Below, piece by piece: positions 8,236 through 19,150 of a stretch of DNA of 64,000 nucleotides. Made by a program: the position numbers and the translations under genes. The stretch is from Photobacterium alginatilyticum (GTDB taxonomy: Bacteria > Pseudomonadota > Gammaproteobacteria > Enterobacterales > Vibrionaceae). Position 1 is the stretch's first letter. Each line of letters opens with the position of its first letter. The notes below the pieces were generated by a model that saw nothing but the letters and a program-made list of their open reading frames with translations, made no database searches and was not told where the DNA came from. Where the stretch lies: NCBI RefSeq assembly GCF_009910675.1, contig NZ_RSEJ01000010.1, positions 82,457 to 146,456 of the forward strand, given 5' to 3'.

Positions 8236-9102
8236 CTATTTGAGCAGGCCGAGTTTTTCTATCGAGTGTTCGGCTTGGGCAATATAGCTGCCGCCAAACA
8301 GGTTACAGTGGTTGAGGACATGGTAAAGGTTATAAAGCTCTTTACGCTCTTGATATCCTTCATCCAAAGGCCAGACAGACTGGTAACCCTCATAGAAGGT
8401 TGGCGGAAAGCCGCCAAAAAGTTCGGTCATCGCAATATCACACTCGCGATCCCCCCAGTAACTGGCCGGATCAAAAATAATCGGCCCGGTGACAGTAACG
8501 GCGGTATTGCCATGCCAGAGATCACCGTGGAGTAGTGATGGTTTGGGCTGGTGGTGCATCAAAAGGTCGATGACTCGACTGGTGATGGTATCAATATTGC
8601 CCAAATCGATGCCTTTTTCCTGACAAATTTGCAACTGCCAGGCAATGCGTTGCTCAGCAAAGAAACGACACCAACGCCGACGCCACTTGTTCGGTTGTGG
8701 GGTTAGCCCGATATAATTGTCCCAGTCAAAACCGTATTCAGCCTGCTCACCCCAGGAATGCAGCCTGGCAAGCTCTTGCCCCAGAGTATAGGCGGCATCG
8801 TTATCAAGCACTTTGGTTGGCAGGTAGTTTAAGACCAAAAATGATTTGTCGCGGCAGGTACCGAGGTGAATAAATTCAGGAACCTGTATGCAATCAGCTT
8901 CGTTAAGGACATGCAGGCTTTCGGCTTCCGTCTCGAAAATCATCAGTTGCTCACGATCATTGAGCTTCAGGAAGTACCGATCATTGCCATCACCAATACA
9001 GTAGCACTCATTGATATCACCGCCTTCAAGAGGTTCCTTTTCAATGATTTTGAATGGTTTATCTAAAACTTCTGAAAGCTGGTGAGAAATCGCTTGCCAC
9101 AT
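8236..9102 (-). CDS. Fructosamine kinase-like protein (YniA type)
   Basis: A 288-residue cytosolic kinase of the fructosamine-3-kinase/aminoglycoside phosphotransferase fold. The catalytic loop HGDLWHGN and the metal-binding stretch DPASYWGDRECD are intact, so it should be active. Relatives phosphorylate the sugar of glycated amines or proteins at the 3-hydroxyl so that the adduct falls off (deglycation); the E. coli homologue is YniA. The start is the ATG at 9102, preceded by GGAGG at five bases; a GTG four codons earlier overlaps that ribosome site and is rejected. It lies upstream of hxpB on the same strand with 133 bp between them. A joint role in clearing sugar phosphates and glycation damage is an inference. 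Confidence 0.9.
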   Translation of the reverse strand: MWQAISHQLSEVLDKPFKIIEKEPLEGGDINECYCIGDGNDRYFLKLNDREQLMIFETEAESLHVLNEADCIQVPEFIHLGTCRDKSFLVLNYLPTKVLDNDAAYTLGQELARLHSWGEQAEYGFDWDNYIGLTPQPNKWRRRWCRFFAEQRIAWQLQICQEKGIDLGNIDTITSRVIDLLMHHQPKPSLLHGDLWHGNTAVTVTGPIIFDPASYWGDRECDIAMTELFGGFPPTFYEGYQSVWPLDEGYQERKELYNLYHVLNHCNLFGGSYIAQAEHSIEKLGLLK

Positions 9103-9286
9103 AGCACCCTCCACGGCTGATCAAGATAATACGAGACTTTATAAGTGTCTCATCAACATCTTAGTCTATTTATTGAGCAAATTACTGTGCGCTTATCAAG
9201 GTTTTAGCCTGTCCGAATAGGTGACGACTATTAAATAATAGTCAACTCGGCCTCAAAAAGTTGATTAAAAACGATGACAAAATAAT

Positions 9287-9314
9287 GAAAAAGCCGGAAA
9301 AAGTATTTTCCGGC
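9287..9314 (-). terminator. Rho-independent terminator of the hut operon
   Basis: GCCGGAAAA and TTTTCCGGC pair around AGTA; on the minus strand the stem is followed by a TTTTT run. It lies 18 bp past the hutH stop codon. Confidence 0.92.
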
Positions 9315-9331
9315 ATTTGATTAGGAGGGGA

Positions 9332-10864
9332 TTACAAGCTTGGCAGTAACTGCTCTGGCATCAGTAGGTTGTAGGTTGCCTCTTTAAGCAGTTGGTTCGC
9401 TTTTTCAATGTCCGGTGCGAAGTACCTGTCTTTGTCATAGAAGCTAACACGCTCACGAAGTTGAGCCTTAGCCTGCTCGATGCGCTCAGAGCTCTTGTTC
9501 GGTGTTCTGAAATCCAGTCCTTGCGCAGCAGCAAGAAGCTCCACAGCCAGGATACCACGAGTATTCTCAGCCATATCGGTCAGGCGGCGTCCGGCAAAGG
9601 TCGCCATCGAGACGTGGTCTTCCTGGTTAGCCGATGTAGGCAGGCTATCTACAGAGGCTGGGTGGGCTAGCGTTTTGTTTTCGCTAGCCAGTGCCGCTGA
9701 GGTTACCTGCGCAATCATAAAGCCTGAGTTCACGCCGCCGTTGTCGACTAAGAAAGGTGGCAGTTTACTCAGGGCGCTGTCGATAAGCAGAGCCATCCTG
9801 CGCTCGGACAGGCTACCAATTTCAGCAATTGCCAACGCCAGATTGTCAGCTGCCATGGCGACAGGCTCAGCATGGAAGTTACCTCCGGAGATAATGTCGC
9901 CATCGTCGGCAAATACCAGCGGGTTATCTGAGACCGCATTGGCTTCAACTTCCAGAATGTCGGCAGAGTTGCGGATCTGCTGTAGGCAGGCCCCCATCAC
10001 CTGAGGCTGGCAGCGAAGAGAATATGGGTCTTGTACTTTTTCGCACTGCTGATGCGACAGGCCAATCTCGCTGTCTTTGCTCAGCATATGTCGATAAGCC
10101 GTTGCGGCATCAATCTGTCCGCGATGACCACGAACACGGTGTATTCGTGGATCAAATGGGCGGCGGCTACCCAATGCCGCATCTACTGACATGGCTCCAC
10201 AGACAGTACCGGAAGCATAGAGATCTTCTGCAGCAAATAGGCCTTCAAGCGCAAAGGCCGTAGAAGCCTGGGTACCGTTAAGCAAGGCCAAGCCTTCTTT
10301 CGGCGCAAGTGTGATTGGTTCTAACCCCGCTACTTTTAGCGCCTGGGCACCTGTAATCACCTCACCTTTATGGCGTGCCTGTCCTTCCCCAAGCAGCACC
10401 GTACTCATATGGGCAAGGGGGGCTAAATCACCTGAAGCACCAACGGAGCCTTTCTTAGGTATGCATGGATAGACTTCAGAGTTCACCAGTTTCATCAGCG
10501 CATTGACCACCAGTGGACGAATACCGGAATAGCCGCGAGAAAGGCTGTTGATTTTCAGAGTCATCATCAGGCGAACCGTTGCGTCGTCCATGAACTCACC
10601 GATGCCGGCAGCATGTGAGAGAACGATACTGCGCTGCAGCGTTTCAAGATCTTCAACAGCAATACGGGTGTTGGCCAGTAGGCCAAAGCCTGTGTTGATA
10701 CCATAGACAACACGATCTTCAGCAATAATTTGTTCAACGGCCTGGGTACTTTCCAACATGCCTTTTAGCGCTGACTCGTGCAGAGATAGCTCAACAGGTT
10801 GGCGGCTGATTTCACGGAGTTGCTTAAGTGATAGCTTTCCCGGATTAATTTCTAATTGGTACAT
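9332..10864 (-). CDS. hutH: Histidine ammonia-lyase
   Basis: Catalyses the first step of histidine degradation, L-histidine to trans-urocanate plus ammonia, as a cytosolic tetramer. The 510-residue protein has the conserved GASGDLAPL segment; Ala143-Ser144-Gly145 cyclise into the MIO electrophile. The start fits with AAGGA nine bases upstream. It is the last gene of hutI-hutG-hutU-hutH, 25 bp after hutU, and a strong terminator follows. Expression should follow the HutC operator in front of hutI. Confidence 0.98.
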   Translation of the reverse strand: MYQLEINPGKLSLKQLREISRQPVELSLHESALKGMLESTQAVEQIIAEDRVVYGINTGFGLLANTRIAVEDLETLQRSIVLSHAAGIGEFMDDATVRLMMTLKINSLSRGYSGIRPLVVNALMKLVNSEVYPCIPKKGSVGASGDLAPLAHMSTVLLGEGQARHKGEVITGAQALKVAGLEPITLAPKEGLALLNGTQASTAFALEGLFAAEDLYASGTVCGAMSVDAALGSRRPFDPRIHRVRGHRGQIDAATAYRHMLSKDSEIGLSHQQCEKVQDPYSLRCQPQVMGACLQQIRNSADILEVEANAVSDNPLVFADDGDIISGGNFHAEPVAMAADNLALAIAEIGSLSERRMALLIDSALSKLPPFLVDNGGVNSGFMIAQVTSAALASENKTLAHPASVDSLPTSANQEDHVSMATFAGRRLTDMAENTRGILAVELLAAAQGLDFRTPNKSSERIEQAKAQLRERVSFYDKDRYFAPDIEKANQLLKEATYNLLMPEQLLPSL

Positions 10865-10889
10865 ACAACTTCCTTCTTGCTACCGTTGA

Positions 10890-12602
10890 TTATTGTGTCG
10901 CTGACGGGGTGGTGATCATTGGCAAGTCAAGACCTTGCTCTTTTGCACAGTTAATGGCGATGTCATAACCCGCATCGGCATGACGCATTACCCCTGTGGC
11001 CGGGTCATTGCGCAGAACACGACCAACACGTTCGGCTGCATCGTCACTACCGTCACATACGATAACCATGCCGGAGTGCTGCGAGAAGCCCATACCGACC
11101 CCGCCGCCGTGGTGCAGCGACACCCAAGTAGCGCCAGAAGCGGTATTCAGCAGGGCATTCAGTAGCGGCCAGTCTGATACGGCGTCGGAACCATCCATCA
11201 TACCTTCGGTTTCGCGGTTAGGGCTGGCAACAGAGCCAGAATCCAAGTGGTCGCGACCGATCACAATCGGTGCTTTCAGCTCGCCATTTTTCACCATTTC
11301 ATTAAACGCTTTACCCAGGCGGGCACGGTCTTTCAGGCCGACCCAGCAGATACGTGCCGGTAGTCCCTGAAACTGAATACGCTCACGGGCCATGTCGAGC
11401 CAGTTGTGCAGATGAGGGTTGTCCGGGATAAGCTCTTTTACCTTCTGATCGGTTTTGTAAATATCTTCCGGATCGCCAGACAGGGCAGCCCAGCGGAATG
11501 GCCCGACGCCTTCACAGAACAACGGACGGATATAGGCAGGTACAAATCCCGGGAAGTCAAAGGCATTCTCAACCCCTTCCTCAAATGCCATCTGGCGAAT
11601 GTTATTACCGTAGTCAACTGTTGCAGATCCGGCCTTCTGTAGATCCAGCATCGCCTGTACCTGGACTGCCATTGATTGCTTGGCGGCTTTGACGACTGCG
11701 GCTTCGTCTTTGGTTCGCATTTCAGCGGCATATTCCATGCTCCAGCCTTTCGGCAGATAGCCATTCAGGGGATCATGCGCAGAGGTCTGGTCTGTGGTGG
11801 CATCAGGCACAATGCCGCGTTCAACCAGCTCTGGATAGACATCTGCCGCGTTTGCCAGCAGGCCAACGGAAACAGGTTTGCCAGTTTGTTTCGACTCTTC
11901 GATAATTGCTAGTGCTTCATCCAGGGTGGTTGCCTTGCAATCGACATAGCCAGTGCGGAGACGATAGTCGATACGTGATTCATCGCATTCGACAGCCAGC
12001 ATAGAGAATCCGGCCATTGTCGCTGCCAGCGGCTGAGCGCCACCCATACCGCCAAGACCACCGGTTAAGATCCAACGGCCTTTGGCATCACCGTTGAAGT
12101 GCTGTCGTGCCATGGCAACGAATGTTTCGTACGTGCCCTGAACAATGCCCTGAGAGCCGATATAGATCCAGCTACCCGCGGTCATTTGGCCGTACATCAT
12201 CAGGCCTTCTTTATCGAGCTCGTTAAAGTGCTCCCAATTTGCCCAGTGCGGTACCAAGTTTGAGTTGGCAATCAATACACGCGGTGCATTGCTATGGGTT
12301 TTAAAAACCCCAACAGGCTTACCGGACTGAACCAGTAAGGTCTCGTCATCTTCCAGACGCTGCAATACTTCAACAATCTTGTCATAGCATTCCCAGTTAC
12401 GGGCCGCACGGCCGATACCACCATATACGACTAGCGCGTGAGGGTGTTCGGCAACATCCGGGTGCAGGTTGTTCATCAGCATCCTAAGTGGTGCCTCTGT
12501 TAACCATGACTTGGCGTTTAGCTGTGTCCCAGTTGGGGCTTTAATTGTTCTGGTATCATCTAAACGTGGGTTTGATTGTTGTTGAGACGTAGATTGCGTC
12601 AT
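10890..12602 (-). CDS. hutU: Urocanate hydratase (urocanase)
   Basis: Converts urocanate into 4-imidazolone-5-propionate using tightly bound NAD+ as an electrophile. The 570-residue protein shows the glycine-rich NAD segment [16 protein letters not shown] and the urocanase signature [11 protein letters not shown], which contains the active-site cysteine. A GGAG six bases from the ATG sets the start. Third gene of the operon, with 27 bp to hutG and 25 bp to hutH. Length is slightly above the usual 555 because of a short polar N-terminal extension. Confidence 0.98.
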   Translation of the reverse strand: MTQSTSQQQSNPRLDDTRTIKAPTGTQLNAKSWLTEAPLRMLMNNLHPDVAEHPHALVVYGGIGRAARNWECYDKIVEVLQRLEDDETLLVQSGKPVGVFKTHSNAPRVLIANSNLVPHWANWEHFNELDKEGLMMYGQMTAGSWIYIGSQGIVQGTYETFVAMARQHFNGDAKGRWILTGGLGGMGGAQPLAATMAGFSMLAVECDESRIDYRLRTGYVDCKATTLDEALAIIEESKQTGKPVSVGLLANAADVYPELVERGIVPDATTDQTSAHDPLNGYLPKGWSMEYAAEMRTKDEAAVVKAAKQSMAVQVQAMLDLQKAGSATVDYGNNIRQMAFEEGVENAFDFPGFVPAYIRPLFCEGVGPFRWAALSGDPEDIYKTDQKVKELIPDNPHLHNWLDMARERIQFQGLPARICWVGLKDRARLGKAFNEMVKNGELKAPIVIGRDHLDSGSVASPNRETEGMMDGSDAVSDWPLLNALLNTASGATWVSLHHGGGVGMGFSQHSGMVIVCDGSDDAAERVGRVLRNDPATGVMRHADAGYDIAINCAKEQGLDLPMITTPSATQ

Positions 12603-12629
12603 TTGGCTCTCCTTGCAGTACCGATTCAG

Positions 12630-13658
12630 TTAGCGAATGGCACGGGCGATTGTCCAGGCTAACCTTGCGGCTAACCGTGCTGTTTGGTTATCGATATCGA
12701 AACGAGGGTTATACTCGGCTAGATCTGCAACCAGGATTTTGGATTCACCTTCCTGATTTTTGGCTGCAAGGATCGGCTCAAGCAGTAACTCGACGATATC
12801 AAACGGAACACCGCGGGCTGCCGGTGCGCTTACACCGGGGGCCACTGCGGCGGGAAATACATCCAGATCAATGGTGAGGTAGAGGTAGTCACATTGATCG
12901 ATAAATTGTTGAAGCTCAGCGATTGTTTGCTCGATATGCTGATGCGTCAGCTCGGTGTCATCTTTATAGAGCACGCCAAGGCGATCAGCTTTGGCATACA
13001 GTGCCTGAGTGTTGCCGGTACGGCTCAGGCCGAGACAGGCATATTTAAACGGCCAGTTTTGCAACTGACAAAAGCGTGCTGCCTGATGAAAAGGGGTGCC
13101 TGAGCTACCCATTTCAGATTGCTGTCCGGCTGGTGGGTTCCTTAGATCAAAATGGGCGTCGAAGTTGATGATCCCGACAGTTGGCGCTGGCTCTAAGCTT
13201 GGCTCCTCGAGGTCTTGGTCAGCATCCGGATTAGCGACATGCTGCTTTTGCACCAGGTAATTGCCAATCCCCTGGAAGGTGCCCCAAGCCACCTCATGCC
13301 CGCCACCAAAGACAATCACTTTATGGCGTTGGCGCAGTGCTCTGCTGACATCTTCGCCTAAACGGTACTGGGCCAGCTCGAGGTTGCCGTCGTTACAATT
13401 GATATCGCCGCCGTCGTAGACGGGGTCGGTGTGATGCCAGGCCAAGTTGGCCAGAGCTTTGCGAATTGCGACCGGCGCACCATAGGCGCCTGTACGGCCT
13501 TTGTTTCGGGAAACGCCTTCGTCGCAGGCAAAACCGAGTATCATGATCCCTTCTTCATTGGCCTGATCTGCTGGCTGTACTTTCTGGTGCCAGCGCAGAC
13601 CTAGCTCGCCATCTTCAGGATCTCTCCGACCCTGCCACGGACTCATATCAATTGACAT
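12630..13658 (-). CDS. hutG: Formimidoylglutamase
   Basis: A 342-residue ureohydrolase of the arginase/agmatinase fold that hydrolyses N-formimidoyl-L-glutamate to glutamate and formamide, the last step of the four-enzyme hut pathway. The binuclear manganese ligands are visible in [18 protein letters not shown] and [10 protein letters not shown]. Its ATG lies inside the end of hutI (11-bp overlap), indicating translational coupling; GGAG sits nine bases before it. The presence of this enzyme rather than a formimidoylglutamate deiminase marks the one-step version of the pathway. Confidence 0.97.
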   Translation of the reverse strand: MSIDMSPWQGRRDPEDGELGLRWHQKVQPADQANEEGIMILGFACDEGVSRNKGRTGAYGAPVAIRKALANLAWHHTDPVYDGGDINCNDGNLELAQYRLGEDVSRALRQRHKVIVFGGGHEVAWGTFQGIGNYLVQKQHVANPDADQDLEEPSLEPAPTVGIINFDAHFDLRNPPAGQQSEMGSSGTPFHQAARFCQLQNWPFKYACLGLSRTGNTQALYAKADRLGVLYKDDTELTHQHIEQTIAELQQFIDQCDYLYLTIDLDVFPAAVAPGVSAPAARGVPFDIVELLLEPILAAKNQEGESKILVADLAEYNPRFDIDNQTARLAARLAWTIARAIR

Positions 13659-14880
13659 TTAACTGATCTCCATTCAGGGGAAAGACATGACCGTCGACCA
13701 CACGGGCAATGAGATCCGGCACACCAAGGCGGTATGACAGCTCTGCTGGTGTTTCGACCTGCCAGATAGCAAGATCGGCATCCATGCCAAGGGCAATTTG
13801 TCCACGAGATCCCTGCAGACCCAAAGCCTGAGCAGCATTGCAGGTCACGCCTCGCAAACACTCTTCCGGGGTGAGTCGGAACAGGGTACAGCCCATATTC
13901 ATCATTGTGCGCAGCGAGGCAATCGGTGAAGTGCCCGGGTTAAAGTCTGTGGCAATAGCCATAGGTACTTTTTGCTGGCGTAATCGTTCGATAGGTGGAT
14001 ATTGCGTCTCGCGCAAGAAGTAAAAGGCGCCGGGCAACAGGGTCGCGACCGTACTGTTGGCTGCTAGTGCTGTCACACCGTCTTCGTCGAGGTATTCAAT
14101 ATGGTCAACGGAGGTGGCTCCCATGCTTGCTGCCAGCGCACTGCCACCCAGGTTGGAAAGCTGCTCGGTATGTCCTTTTATGCTCAGGCCGTGTGCTTTA
14201 GCCGCGGTGAACACACGCTGGCTTTGTTCGGTGCTAAAGCCGATTCCTTCACAGAAGACATCGACGGCATCAGCGAGTTTTTCCCTGGCTGCTGCCGGGA
14301 TGATTTCCTGACAGACAAAGTCGATGTAATCGTCACTTCTGCCGTTGTATTCCGGTGGCTGGGCATGGGCTGCAAGAAGCGTCGTGGTGATTTTGATATC
14401 CGTCATTTCGCCGATACGGCGCGCAACACGCAACATTTTCAGTTCGTCGTCTAATGTCAGGCCGTATCCGGATTTGATTTCGACGGTGGTAACACCGTCT
14501 TGCTTCAGGCCATTGAGACGCTGGACTGCTAGGTCATACAGTTCGTCTTCCGATGCGTCGCGGGTTGCTCTTACTGTTGACAGAATACCACCGCCGGCTT
14601 TGGCTATTTCTTCGTAAGGAACGCCGTTAAGACGCTGTTCGAATTCGTTGGCGCGGTTGCCAGCGAAAATCAGGTGAGTATGACAATCGATCAATCCCGG
14701 AGTGACGAGTGCGCCATGACAGTCGATAACATCAGGGTGACCATGCAGATCTTGATGATCAGCATGACCGGCAAACATGATTTTGCCATCTCGGATGCCA
14801 ATCATGCCGTTCTCTATGATTTGGTAACCAGCTTCTGGCTGCATAGTGACCATTTTTAGATTCGTCAGTACTCGATCCAT
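13648..14880 (-). CDS. hutI: Imidazolonepropionase
   Basis: Hydrolyses imidazolone-5-propionate to N-formimidoyl-L-glutamate, the third reaction of histidine degradation. A 410-residue amidohydrolase: the metal-binding [10 protein letters not shown], the later KGHTEQLS histidine and the TDFNPGTSP aspartate region are all present. It is the first gene of the operon; a perfect TGTATATACA palindrome lies 26 bp before its start codon, the expected place for HutC control. The ribosome site is weak (GAAGAT). Confidence 0.97.
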   Translation of the reverse strand: MDRVLTNLKMVTMQPEAGYQIIENGMIGIRDGKIMFAGHADHQDLHGHPDVIDCHGALVTPGLIDCHTHLIFAGNRANEFEQRLNGVPYEEIAKAGGGILSTVRATRDASEDELYDLAVQRLNGLKQDGVTTVEIKSGYGLTLDDELKMLRVARRIGEMTDIKITTTLLAAHAQPPEYNGRSDDYIDFVCQEIIPAAAREKLADAVDVFCEGIGFSTEQSQRVFTAAKAHGLSIKGHTEQLSNLGGSALAASMGATSVDHIEYLDEDGVTALAANSTVATLLPGAFYFLRETQYPPIERLRQQKVPMAIATDFNPGTSPIASLRTMMNMGCTLFRLTPEECLRGVTCNAAQALGLQGSRGQIALGMDADLAIWQVETPAELSYRLGVPDLIARVVDGHVFPLNGDQLNVN

Positions 14881-14905
14881 GGACGTTTATCTTCAAGGTT
14901 GATTA

Positions 14906-14915
14906 TGTATATACA
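14906..14915. promoter_or_regulatory. HutC-type operator of the hut operon
   Basis: TGTATATACA is a perfect 10-bp palindrome 26 bp upstream of hutI. It matches the remembered core of HutC operators (TTGTATATACAA). With the repressor gene next door, urocanate-relieved repression of hutIGUH is the natural reading. Confidence 0.8.
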
Positions 14916-15127
14916 AATAAATAGACAATTATCGAGATAAACTCAAGATGGTATGTAAAGAAAATGTGATCGGAATTGTAATTATTGGCTGACAGTGAGT
15001 AAAAAACTGGTGATTGATCGGGAAAGACGTACTTCATCTTTGACGAGGTATTGTATAGCAGTGATGAAGAGGAGGAGTAAGCTGAGAGTTCTTTGTTTTC
15101 GTTGTCTTGCTGGCGTAGGAAATTATC

Positions 15128-15159
15128 TAGGTACTTGATAATAAAGTATTAAGTACCTA
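15128..15159. repeat. Inverted repeat 3' of hutC
   Basis: TAGGTACTTGATA and TATTAAGTACCTA pair over 13 positions (one G-T) around a 6-base loop, 27 bp past the hutC stop. It could end the hutC transcript, although no clear T-run follows on the minus strand. Confidence 0.5.
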
Positions 15160-15185
15160 TCTGATATTGGACTAGGCTGTCAATG

Positions 15186-15899
15186 TTAAACTTGGCTTCT
15201 TGAGCTGAGTTTATACTTATCTCCCGGATGATAAAGAAGCGCGGTGCTGATCAGGTTTTTATCACTCCAGGTTCGGCGGTTTAGCAGCAGGCACGGTGAA
15301 CCCGAAGCCATCATCAACAGATCCGATACGCGCTTGGCCGGCAAAATGGCTTCGACAGTATGTTCAATGTCGCTCAGCGGACAGGTTTGCACCAGGTATT
15401 CGTTTGGGGTCTGCTGCGTAAAATCTTGCTCTATGTAATCGGGGGCAAAGTCGGGGTTTACCCAGCGCTCTTCCAGTTGTATAGGGGTGTCATTCTCATA
15501 GTGGACTATCTGAGTGAAGTAGACACTGGTTCCGTGGCGAACACCGAGCCACAGAGCAATGTCATCATTGGCTTCTACTGTCGTTTGGTTAATCACTTTG
15601 TTGGCATAATCGTGGCCACGATTCTTGACCTCTGCAGCTATATTGCGAATTTCCATCAGTGGTGATTGGGCTTTTTTCTGGCAGACAAACGTGCCGAGCC
15701 GAGGGGTTCGCTCCAGAAAACCGTCTTTGACCAAGTCGCGAATCGCTTTGTTTGCGGTCATACGGCTGACGGAGAACTGCTCCGAGAGCTCAATTTCTGT
15801 TGGGATCTTGTAACCAGGTGGCCAACTGCGTGATTGAATCTTGTCGTTGAGGTATTTTTTTATTTGAAGGTATCGCGGTGACTGAGCCATTGCTGTCAT
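15186..15899 (-). CDS. hutC: Histidine utilisation repressor, GntR/HutC family
   Basis: A transcription factor of about 237 residues: an N-terminal GntR winged helix-turn-helix (IPTEIELSEQFSVSRMT marks the recognition region) and a C-terminal UTRA ligand-binding domain. HutC proteins repress hut genes and release DNA when urocanate binds. It lies upstream of hutI on the same strand, but 305 bp away, so it probably has its own promoter. Three starts are possible: 15947, 15899 and 15890. A HutC-like half-palindrome at 15907-15918 lies just upstream of 15899, which argues for one of the two shorter forms; neither has a strong ribosome site. Confidence 0.92.
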   Translation of the reverse strand: MTAMAQSPRYLQIKKYLNDKIQSRSWPPGYKIPTEIELSEQFSVSRMTANKAIRDLVKDGFLERTPRLGTFVCQKKAQSPLMEIRNIAAEVKNRGHDYANKVINQTTVEANDDIALWLGVRHGTSVYFTQIVHYENDTPIQLEERWVNPDFAPDYIEQDFTQQTPNEYLVQTCPLSDIEHTVEAILPAKRVSDLLMMASGSPCLLLNRRTWSDKNLISTALLYHPGDKYKLSSRSQV

Positions 15900-15906
15900 T
15901 CCATAA

Positions 15907-15918
15907 TTGCCTATACAA
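15907..15918. promoter_or_regulatory. Possible HutC autoregulatory site
   Basis: TTGCCTATACAA (reverse strand TTGTATAGGCAA) matches one complete half of the HutC operator and part of the other. It lies about 8 bp before the probable hutC start, consistent with autorepression. Confidence 0.5.
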
Positions 15919-16028
15919 ATGAAAGCAATTTTTCCGCTGTATTTCAAGTTTGTTCTGATCAGGAGCAGAAATAATCTACTAGAAGTGGGGGAGGAGCTTG
16001 CAGTTGTGACAGTAAAGGTAAGTTAATA

Positions 16029-16062
16029 GGGGAGCTGCGCCCAAGGGTAGGGTGCAACTCCC
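16029..16062. repeat. Imperfect hairpin after the ompV-like gene
   Basis: GGGAG...GCCC and GGG...CTCCC pair imperfectly, 15 bp past the stop codon of the OmpV-like gene. It is a possible terminator, though no strong T-run follows. Confidence 0.4.
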
Positions 16063-16076
16063 TATATAGGCAATAG

Positions 16077-16850
16077 TTAGAAGTGGTAGGCGACGGTTGC
16101 ACCGACTACCCATTGGTTCGCGCTGTCGACAATCGGTGAGTCTGAGATCTTAGAGCCCAGTCGGGTATAGGCTGTACTTTGCGTAATGTCGATACTGTCT
16201 GTTACAGGGACCACAAGCTTATATCCGACATTGAAGGCAAAGTCGTTATCACCTTTGTACGCTTTGCGTGACGAAGTCGCCTCTGAGGCTTTAACGCCAT
16301 AGTAATAGTCGACAAAGTCTTTGCTCAGGTAGCTCACACCTGCAAACGGTACGAAGTCGGCAACACCGAGGTTCATTACGTGGAAGTACTTGGCACCGCC
16401 AATGAATCCTTTATAGGCCCCGGTAACATCGTGTTGCAAGAATGTGGAGACAGTTCCCAGGCCAAGATGGAAGTCAGCGTTAAGGCCCAGATCACCGCTC
16501 ATCTTGCGATCCTTCATTCCTTTCAGCCCGTCAGCATCACCAGCATCATATCCGGTACCGCCTGCTGTAAAATAAGCACTCATGTTGACTAGATCGTTGT
16601 CAGTACCGATAAAGCGATAGTTAATACCGCTCAAGTCAATGTTGAAGTCTTCGCCGTGATAGCCACCGTTAAGCACCACGGCCGTTGTTTTATCCTGGCC
16701 TTTGTATAGTTCGCTGCCGGTAACAACGCCTGCTTCTACAAAGCCTGCTCCCTCGTTGGTGTAAATATTACCATTGCGGATATAGGTGTCTCCTGCAAAT
16801 GCCTGGGAGGATAGAAGTGACGCGGCGATGAACAGTGTTAGCTTTTTCAT
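16077..16850 (-). CDS. MipA/OmpV-family outer membrane protein
   Basis: A 257-residue outer membrane beta-barrel. A Sec signal peptide ends at QAFA before GDTYIRNG, and the chain has alternating hydrophobic/aromatic strands ending in the aromatic VAYHF typical of barrel C-termini. It belongs to the MipA/OmpV group: OmpV is a Vibrio surface protein, while MipA in E. coli scaffolds murein enzymes. The ATG at 16850 places the signal peptide correctly; a longer reading from 16886 would put twelve polar residues in front. Transcribed alone, divergent from thrS. Its cargo or partner cannot be told. Confidence 0.87.
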   Translation of the reverse strand: MKKLTLFIAASLLSSQAFAGDTYIRNGNIYTNEGAGFVEAGVVTGSELYKGQDKTTAVVLNGGYHGEDFNIDLSGINYRFIGTDNDLVNMSAYFTAGGTGYDAGDADGLKGMKDRKMSGDLGLNADFHLGLGTVSTFLQHDVTGAYKGFIGGAKYFHVMNLGVADFVPFAGVSYLSKDFVDYYYGVKASEATSSRKAYKGDNDFAFNVGYKLVVPVTDSIDITQSTAYTRLGSKISDSPIVDSANQWVVGATVAYHF

Positions 16851-17215
16851 GGTTGAATTCCGTCTATGAGTTTGAATTGTTGTCATTAATCAAGATGTGA
16901 ACACTGTACAAAATGGGTTTGGTATCGGCTATCCAAGGATTGTCCGGAAATGTCACGACTTATTACAATCGAGTACAAAACTGCTTTTAATGTCGTGTGA
17001 GAGGCAGCATGGGTATAAAACAATTAAATTTGTCAGGGCCTTTGCAATCAGTCACAACCGTTTGATATAGTTCCACCTTCGTTTCTGTTCTCTGTACTGC
17101 TCAGTATTGCGGGACTGGTTCAGAAGCTTTTACTCATTCATCTAAGCTTTCCAAAGCTTATATATATTCAACATGTGCTACTTGGTGTGTGGCACCACTG
17201 TGAAAGGACATATTC
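16851..17215. other. Divergent ompV-thrS regulatory region
   Basis: 365 bp without a gene, serving as leader for thrS on the plus strand and the OmpV-like gene on the minus strand. It contains the palindrome TAAGCTTTCCAAAGCTTA (17143-17160), with a related AAGCTTTT about 20 bp before it. In E. coli the thrS leader folds into tRNA-like arms that bind ThrRS; I could not confirm such a fold here by eye. Confidence 0.5.
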
Positions 17216-19147
17216 ATGCCTGTAATTACTCTTCCTGACGGCAGTCAGCGTCAATTTGACAACCCAGTTTCTACTTTTGAAGTCGCGCAATCGATCGGTC
17301 CAGGTCTTGCGAAGGCGACCATTGCCGGTCGCGTTAATGGTAACCGCGTCGATGCGTGTGACCTTATCGAAGAAGATGCCAGCCTTGAAATTATCACGGC
17401 TAAAGACGAAGTCGACGGTCTGGAGATCGTTCGCCACTCTTGTGCTCACCTTCTTGGCCACGCACTGAAGCAGCTTTACCCACAAGCGAAAATGGCGATT
17501 GGTCCAACCATCGACAACGGCTTCTACTACGACATTGACCTTGACGAGTCACTTACGCAAGAAGATCTTGAAAAGATTGAAAAGCGTATGAAAGAACTGG
17601 CGAAGACCAAATACCAAGTTATCAAGAAAAAGGTAAGCTGGCAGGAAGCACGTGATACGTTTGAATCACGTGAAGAACCGTACAAAGTGGAAATCCTTGA
17701 CGAGAACGTTTCTCGTGATGATCGTCCTGGCCTGTATCACCACGAAGAATACATCGATATGTGTCGTGGCCCACACGTACCGCACATGGGCTTCTGTCAG
17801 CACTTTACCCTGCTGAACGTTGCTGGTGCATACTGGCGTGGTGACAGCGACAACAAGATGCTTCAGCGTATCTACGGTACTGCTTTCCATGATAAGAAAG
17901 CACTGAAGGCGCACCTGACTCGCCTGGAAGAAGCCGCAAAGCGTGACCACCGTAAAATCGGTAAACAGCTTGATCTTTTCCACATGCAGCAAGAAGCGCC
18001 GGGTATGGTGTTCTGGCACCACAATGGTTGGTCAATCTTCCGTGATCTGGAAGTATTCATTCGCGAGAAGCTGACTGAGTACGGTTACCAGGAAGTTAAG
18101 GGTCCTCTGATGATGGACCGCGTGCTTTGGGAACGTTCTGGCCACTGGGACAAGTATGCAGAAGCAATGTTCACAACCTCTTCAGAGAACCGTGAGTACG
18201 CTATCAAGCCGATGAACTGCCCAGGTCATGTTCAGATCTTCAACCAAGGCCTGAAGTCTTACCGTGATCTGCCATTGCGTATGGCCGAGTTCGGTTCATG
18301 TCACCGTAACGAGCCTTCTGGTGCGCTGCACGGCATTATGCGTGTGCGTGGCTTTACTCAGGATGATGCACACATCTTCTGTACAGAAGCTCAGGTACAA
18401 GAAGAAGTTACATCTTGTATTAAAATGGTTTATGATACTTATCAGACATTTGGTTTTGACAACATTGTTGTTAAGCTATCTACACGCCCTGAAAAGCGCG
18501 TAGGTTCTGATGAAATGTGGGATAAAGCAGAGTCTGACCTGACGCTTGCTCTTGAATCAATGGAAATTCCTTTTGAAATTCAAGAAGGCGAAGGTGCATT
18601 CTACGGTCCTAAGATCGAGTTTACCCTGCATGACTGCCTAGATCGTGCTTGGCAGTGTGGTACCGTTCAGCTAGACTTTGCTCTGCCTGAGCGTCTTGGT
18701 GCAACATACGTGGGTGAAGACAACGAACGTCACACTCCGGTTATGATTCACCGTGCTATTCTTGGTTCACTAGAGCGTTTCATTGGTATTCTGATTGAAG
18801 AATACGCAGGCTTCTTCCCAACTTGGTTGGCGCCTCAACAAGCTGTAGTGATGAATATTACTGACAGTCAGTCAGAATATGTACAAGAAGTAGTAGAAAA
18901 ACTGCAAAAAAGTGGAATTAGAGTCAATGCGGACTTGAGAAATGAGAAGATTGGCTTTAAAATTCGCGAACATACTTTGAAGCGAGTGCCTTACATGCTT
19001 GTTTGCGGCGACAAAGAAGTCGAAGCAGGCGAGATTGCAGTTCGTACTCGCAAGGGTAAAGATTTGGGTAAATTTAAGATTGACGATCTTGTTGCATTCT
19101 TGCAGCAAGATATTAGCAGTCGCAAGCTCAATGTTTTGGAGGAATAA
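17216..19147 (+). CDS. thrS: Threonyl-tRNA synthetase
   Basis: Charges tRNA-Thr; a class II synthetase of 643 residues, the usual length. Domains in order: TGS (about 1-62), the editing domain that clears Ser-tRNA (about 63-225, with [11 protein letters not shown] and the CRGPHV zinc-like motif), the catalytic core with motif 2 [12 protein letters not shown] and the active-site zinc ligands (Cys in MNCPGH and later histidines), and the C-terminal anticodon-binding domain. It opens the cluster thrS-infC-rpmI-rplT; infC begins three bases after its stop codon. E. coli ThrRS represses its own translation, and control of this gene may be similar. Confidence 0.98.
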   Translation: MPVITLPDGSQRQFDNPVSTFEVAQSIGPGLAKATIAGRVNGNRVDACDLIEEDASLEIITAKDEVDGLEIVRHSCAHLLGHALKQLYPQAKMAIGPTIDNGFYYDIDLDESLTQEDLEKIEKRMKELAKTKYQVIKKKVSWQEARDTFESREEPYKVEILDENVSRDDRPGLYHHEEYIDMCRGPHVPHMGFCQHFTLLNVAGAYWRGDSDNKMLQRIYGTAFHDKKALKAHLTRLEEAAKRDHRKIGKQLDLFHMQQEAPGMVFWHHNGWSIFRDLEVFIREKLTEYGYQEVKGPLMMDRVLWERSGHWDKYAEAMFTTSSENREYAIKPMNCPGHVQIFNQGLKSYRDLPLRMAEFGSCHRNEPSGALHGIMRVRGFTQDDAHIFCTEAQVQEEVTSCIKMVYDTYQTFGFDNIVVKLSTRPEKRVGSDEMWDKAESDLTLALESMEIPFEIQEGEGAFYGPKIEFTLHDCLDRAWQCGTVQLDFALPERLGATYVGEDNERHTPVMIHRAILGSLERFIGILIEEYAGFFPTWLAPQQAVVMNITDSQSEYVQEVVEKLQKSGIRVNADLRNEKIGFKIREHTLKRVPYMLVCGDKEVEAGEIAVRTRKGKDLGKFKIDDLVAFLQQDISSRKLNVLEE

Positions 19148-19150
19148 GGT

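Larger units (their letters stand above)
14881..15185. other. hut operon leader and spacer to hutC
   Basis: About 300 bp without a gene. It holds the HutC-type palindrome near its left end and, near hutC, an inverted repeat (see the entry at 15128). The rest is AT-rich and should contain the hutI promoter; I could not pick out convincing -35/-10 boxes. Confidence 0.6.
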
